DNA from: an uncultured Bacteroidia bacterium
GTDB lineage: Bacteria > Bacteroidota > Bacteroidia > Bacteroidales > UBA932
Direction: 5' to 3'
Length of the DNA: 9,150 nt
Assembly: GCA_902795785.1 (NCBI GenBank)
Contig: CADBMK010000091.1
Location: 1-9,150 of the forward strand
Below, piece after piece: positions 6,546 to 9,150 of the stretch; positions within the stretch are counted from its first letter, which is position 1; each line of letters begins with the position of its first letter. A model generated the notes under the pieces. The model was given only the letters and a program-made list of their open reading frames with translations, searched no databases and was not told the origin of the DNA. Made by a program: the position numbers and the translations under genes.

Positions 6546-8119
6546 AGTTTCTCAGCAAACCAGCTGAGGTGATATTTCACAACCCATGTCCAGTAATTCC
6601 ACCTGTGACGTCCCGGTGAAGTCATAAAGACGTGAGGAATATCATACTCCATACATTTGCTCCTGAAGACCTCGCCCGCCTCGACAAAAGGCGTGTCATA
6701 GTAACCCACGGTTACAACCAGAATCTTCCTGGATATCTCTTCAGGCGTGCAGATTTCTTTTATACGGCCTAGTCTGTTACATGCAGACTGGGCCTTTACC
6801 GTATCATTATATACGTCCGGCATTCCGAGGACCTCGGCAATTGCCGGCTTGCTTCCTGAATAGGTCAGGTCAAGCACTCCCGACATTGAACCCGCGCCGC
6901 GGAAGAGTTCCGGATGGTCAAGGAAAATGTTCATTGCCCCGTGTCCTCCCATTGAAAGGCCGGTAATGAAGGTTCTCTCCGGAACAAGTCCGTACTTTTC
7001 CTTCATATAAGGCCAGAATTCGTTCCAGAAGAAAGAACGCCACTGCATCCTGCCCTTGTCCGCATCGTCAAAATACCAGCTTCCGTAGAAGCCGTCAGGA
7101 CAGATGATTCTGAAGCCTGTCTCGTTTGCAAGGGCCTGAAGATCCATCTGCTTTGACCAGTTCCTGAAATTGCCTTTGTATCCGTGAAGGAGGAACACCG
7201 TCGGGATGTCCTTCTTTGCAGTTGCAGGATTGAACACAAGGATGCTGTCATCACAGTGCAGATAATCCTTGGAATTCAGGACAATAAGTTCCCTGCCTCC
7301 CAGAAGATTTGACGTAAGGAAATCCACGGCGCAGTCAAACGCCTTCTTCCTGCCCTGGCTGTATCCATGGTCATAGCCTTCGAGTTCATAGAGTTTACAG
7401 TCCTTGATGACATCGCAATATCCCTTGCCGTACTCGAACGGAACGGCCGTATCAGCGGTTCCGTGAATAACGCAGGCACTTCCCGTATACGTTCCCGCCT
7501 CGGCATAGACGTCGATTGACTTGGCGCAGTTGAAATAGGCCCTTCCAACATTATTTCCCCAGATCTTTATGGTCTTTGGCAGATTGTCAAGGTCGAAGCT
7601 CACGCCCAGCAGGCTGCCCTTCTTTACACATATCGGGATATTTGCCGCCGGAGCCATAAGGGCTTCACACCTGATCCTGTCCTTTCCAAGACGGGCGGAA
7701 AGGAGGGATGCCACAAGTCCGCCCTGGGAATGGCCCACGACTCCAATCCTGGAAGCATCCACATAATCCAGTCCTAATACATAATTATATATGCAGATTG
7801 CGTCCTCAATCTCGTTGCAGACTGTCATATCCTCAAACTTGCCCTCGCTCTCCCCGTGTCCGTTGAAATCAAAACGGATGGAGGCGATTCCATTTGCCTT
7901 GAGTCCCTCGGAGATCATCCTCAGAAGGAATTCATTCTTGTTTCCGGTAAAGCCGTGACAGATTATAACCATAGGGACTTTCTCCCCTTCCCTGACATCA
8001 GGCTTTACGATAACGGCACTCAGTCTTCCGACAGAGCCCTGGACTGCGATTGGTTTCTGGGCTGAAGCGCCGATGCAGAATAAGGCAAGCACGGCGCAAA
8101 AGAATAATTTCAATTTCAT
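6542..8119 (-). CDS. Secreted tandem-domain alpha/beta-hydrolase: cinnamoyl/feruloyl-esterase-like domain + esterase-D/CE1-like domain
   Basis: Begins with a signal peptide for Sec export (KLKLFFCAVLALFCIGASA, predicted cut after A20). No lipobox is evident, so a periplasmic or released protein is likely. Domain 1 (about 25-272) is an alpha/beta hydrolase with HGFTGNKNE, RFDFNGHGESEGKFE, nucleophile S131 (GHSQGG), acid D223 (HGTADTAVP) and H251 (GYDHGYS). These sequences closely resemble the Est1E/LJ0536-type cinnamoyl esterases. Domain 2 (about 275-525) is an esterase-D/CE1-like unit with LHGYKGN, S389 (GLSMGG), likely acid D475 (VGYYDTP) and H505 (SPGRHRWNYW). Both triads look intact, so the protein should have two active sites. 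Hydrolysis of ester side-groups on plant polysaccharides, such as feruloyl or acetyl, is a reasonable inference, but the substrate cannot be read from sequence. No sugar-binding module or PUL gene is beside it. It has its own promoter-like element upstream and overlaps the hisIE stop codon. Confidence 0.9.
   Translation of the reverse strand: MKLKLFFCAVLALFCIGASAQKPIAVQGSVGRLSAVIVKPDVREGEKVPMVIICHGFTGNKNEFLLRMISEGLKANGIASIRFDFNGHGESEGKFEDMTVCNEIEDAICIYNYVLGLDYVDASRIGVVGHSQGGLVASLLSARLGKDRIRCEALMAPAANIPICVKKGSLLGVSFDLDNLPKTIKIWGNNVGRAYFNCAKSIDVYAEAGTYTGSACVIHGTADTAVPFEYGKGYCDVIKDCKLYELEGYDHGYSQGRKKAFDCAVDFLTSNLLGGRELIVLNSKDYLHCDDSILVFNPATAKKDIPTVFLLHGYKGNFRNWSKQMDLQALANETGFRIICPDGFYGSWYFDDADKGRMQWRSFFWNEFWPYMKEKYGLVPERTFITGLSMGGHGAMNIFLDHPELFRGAGSMSGVLDLTYSGSKPAIAEVLGMPDVYNDTVKAQSACNRLGRIKEICTPEEISRKILVVTVGYYDTPFVEAGEVFRSKCMEYDIPHVFMTSPGRHRWNYWTWVVKYHLSWFAEKL
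6551..6568. terminator. Short perfect hairpin at the convergent hisIE/esterase junction; possible terminator or 3'-end stabiliser
   Basis: CTCAGC-AAACCA-GCTGAG forms a perfect 6-bp stem with a 6-base loop, starting 5 bases after the hisIE stop and lying inside the last codons of the opposite gene. A second small inverted repeat, GTGA-TATT-TCAC (6569-6580), follows at once. Neither strand has a T-tract after the stem, so this is not a canonical intrinsic terminator. It could mark a Rho-dependent end or protect the 3' end of the his mRNA, or be chance. It is the only candidate seen at this junction. Confidence 0.25.
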
Positions 8120-8139
8120 TTAGGTAGTATTTTGATACA

Positions 8140-8147
8140 CAAACTTA
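8140..8147 (-). promoter_or_regulatory. Probable -7 promoter element for the tandem esterase gene
   Basis: Read on the - strand the sequence is TAAGTTTG, an exact match to the Bacteroidota -7 consensus TAnnTTTG, 20 bases before the esterase ATG at 8119. No good TTTG-like -33 box is seen 19-21 bases further upstream (the bases there read about ACAACAT). The call therefore rests on one element and its position. Confidence 0.5.
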
Positions 8148-8214
8148 CGGAAAAATGCCAAGAGAATGTTGTCTTTAGGAACACTATTGGGGCGGAAAGC
8201 GAGTAAAGTATATA

Positions 8215-8243
8215 TCAAAAGGTCGAATCTTATTGTCAAAAGG
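8215..8243 (+). repeat. Direct octamer repeat TCAAAAGG x2, 21 bp apart
   Basis: TCAAAAGG occurs at 8215-8222 and 8236-8243, with start points 21 bp apart, about two helical turns. The second copy sits in the spacer between the -33 and -7 elements of the outer-membrane protein promoter and the first lies just upstream of the -33 box, so a dimeric regulator bound there could control that gene. A related inverted octamer (TTTTGATA, 8130-8137, the reverse complement of TATCAAAA at 8213-8220) lies near the esterase promoter. The DNA is A-rich, so chance similarity is possible. Confidence 0.35.
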
Positions 8244-8262
8244 AAAAATTGAAATACATTTG
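8232..8262 (+). promoter_or_regulatory. Probable Bacteroidota-type promoter for the FadL/OmpP1-like gene
   Basis: TACATTTG at 8255-8262 matches the -7 consensus TAnnTTTG. A TTG (in ATTG, 8232-8235) lies exactly 19 bases upstream, which agrees with the -33 TTTG and 19-21 base spacing of Bacteroidota primary-sigma promoters. Transcription would begin a few bases after 8262, giving a leader of roughly 20-25 bases before the ATG at 8294. Confidence 0.65.
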
Positions 8263-8293
8263 CCCCGCTTCAAAAAAGAGCATAACGAAAAGT

Positions 8294-9150
8294 ATGAACA
8301 AGAAAACTATTTCAATTGCAGCGTCTCTTGCTGCAGCAATTCCAGCGCTCGCCGGAGGTTTCAACACCAACACCAATCAGACAGCGGCTTTCCTCAGGAT
8401 GCCGGCTCAGGTTGCTGTAATCAGCGTTGACGGTGCTTATTTCAACCCTGCAGGCGTTGCATTCATGAAGCCAGGTCTTTACCTCGGTGCAAACTGGCAA
8501 TCAGCATTCCAGACCCGTCAGGATGAAGTCACTTACAACCCTTACATCTACAACGCAAACGATCTTAACAACGAGACCCATCTTTATAAGGGAAGAGCGG
8601 TAGCACCGTTCATTCCTTCATTCGACATCGCTTACGTTTGGGACAAACTCGCAGTTTCATCACACCTCGGACTCACTGCCGGCGGTGGAAAGCTCCGCTA
8701 CAGAGACGGCCTCGGCTCATTCGAGTCACAGTTCGCATCTGCAGCAGCCATACTCAACGAAATGGGCCTTGCAGGCACCCAGTACAGCCTCAACATGAAC
8801 CTTGACGGTTCTTCTTACTACTTCTCAGGCCAGATAAGCGCAGCATACAAGATCAACGAGAAGCTTTCAGTTTCACTCGGCGGCCGCGTAACCTATGCTT
8901 ACAACGCATACGACGCAATGGTTTCCGACATCAATTTCACGACAAACGGCCAGCCTACCTCTGCAGTCCTCGCTGGCGCAGCAGCCCAGTACCAGAGCGT
9001 CAACCCAACTGTCGCAGCACAGTACATGGCATACTCTCAGGCAATCACGGCAGCTTCACAGAACATTGTGCTTGATGTTGTCCAGACAGACATCGCCTTC
9101 AATCCGATTATCGGCATTGATTTCAAGTCTGGAAAGTGGAACGTAGCCGC
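8294..9150 (+). CDS. FadL/OmpP1/TodX-family outer-membrane protein (5' part, truncated by window edge)
   Basis: An open frame from the ATG at 8294 runs to the window end without a stop (285 full codons plus 2 bases). It starts with a signal peptide (MNKKTISIAASLAAAIPALA, predicted cut after A20). The mature N-terminus GGFNTNTNQTAAFLRMPAQ, followed by the NPAG motif at 51-54, is characteristic of the FadL-like 14-strand beta-barrel family, whose N-terminal plug region helps hydrophobic substrates cross the outer membrane. Later sequence shows GGGKLRYRDGLGSFE (130-144) and alternating amphipathic strands such as SGQISAAYKI and VSLGGRVTYAY. Residues about 220-257 are rich in Ala, Gln and Ser and may be a long surface loop. 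Family assignment is fairly sure; the ligand is unknown. Alanine codons are mostly GCA here, unlike the his genes, which favour GCC, perhaps reflecting high expression. The downstream end is not visible. Confidence 0.85.
   Translation, partial: MNKKTISIAASLAAAIPALAGGFNTNTNQTAAFLRMPAQVAVISVDGAYFNPAGVAFMKPGLYLGANWQSAFQTRQDEVTYNPYIYNANDLNNETHLYKGRAVAPFIPSFDIAYVWDKLAVSSHLGLTAGGGKLRYRDGLGSFESQFASAAAILNEMGLAGTQYSLNMNLDGSSYYFSGQISAAYKINEKLSVSLGGRVTYAYNAYDAMVSDINFTTNGQPTSAVLAGAAAQYQSVNPTVAAQYMAYSQAITAASQNIVLDVVQTDIAFNPIIGIDFKSGKWNVA

Noticed and set aside
6542..8119. Esterase as a lipoprotein
   Set aside because: Cysteines C8 and C15 in the signal peptide lack the small residue expected at -1 of a lipobox; ASA before Q21 fits ordinary signal-peptidase cleavage.
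8233..8430. 65-codon open frame on the + strand across the outer-membrane protein start
   Set aside because: The overlapping frame from 8294 has a clear signal peptide, FadL-family motifs and runs open to the window end; this one shows none.

Overview
The window looks like chromosomal DNA of a member of the Bacteroidota, most likely a gut- or rumen-type Bacteroidales. Three things point there: the his gene complement and the protein sequences (a fused HisIE and a HisB of the type found in E. coli and Bacteroidota), promoter elements of the Bacteroidota form TAnnTTTG instead of sigma70 -10 boxes, and start codons without clear Shine-Dalgarno sequences. The genus cannot be fixed from sequence alone.

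Positions 1-6545 hold a very compact histidine biosynthesis operon on the + strand, hisG-hisD-hisCB-hisH-hisA-hisF-hisIE, in the same order as the E. coli operon. The genes abut or overlap by 1-7 bases, so they are surely co-transcribed. A T-tract ending at 25, preceded by GC-rich sequence, looks like the downstream end of a leader terminator (attenuator) whose upstream half lies outside the window. Together the seven proteins cover PRPP + ATP to histidine, except for one step: no histidinol-phosphate phosphatase is present. The fourth operon position is not two genes, hisC and a bifunctional hisB, but one 542-residue protein. It fuses a complete HisC aminotransferase directly to the imidazoleglycerol-phosphate dehydratase (IGPD) half of HisB, and the HAD phosphatase half is absent. 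This is the most notable feature of the window.

Positions 6542-8119 (- strand) encode a secreted protein with two different alpha/beta-hydrolase domains in tandem, each with its own Ser-Asp-His triad. The first resembles cinnamoyl/feruloyl esterases and the second belongs to the esterase-D/CE1-like family. It converges on hisIE so tightly that the two stop codons share one CTAG palindrome.

Positions 8120-8293 are a divergent intergenic region with a promoter-like element on each strand and a pair of direct octamers 21 bp apart. From 8294 to the window end is the 5' part of a FadL/OmpP1-family outer-membrane protein gene, cut by the edge. I saw no tRNA, rRNA, mobile element or CRISPR array. 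Apart from the HisC-IGPD fusion and the tandem esterase, the region is ordinary housekeeping sequence.
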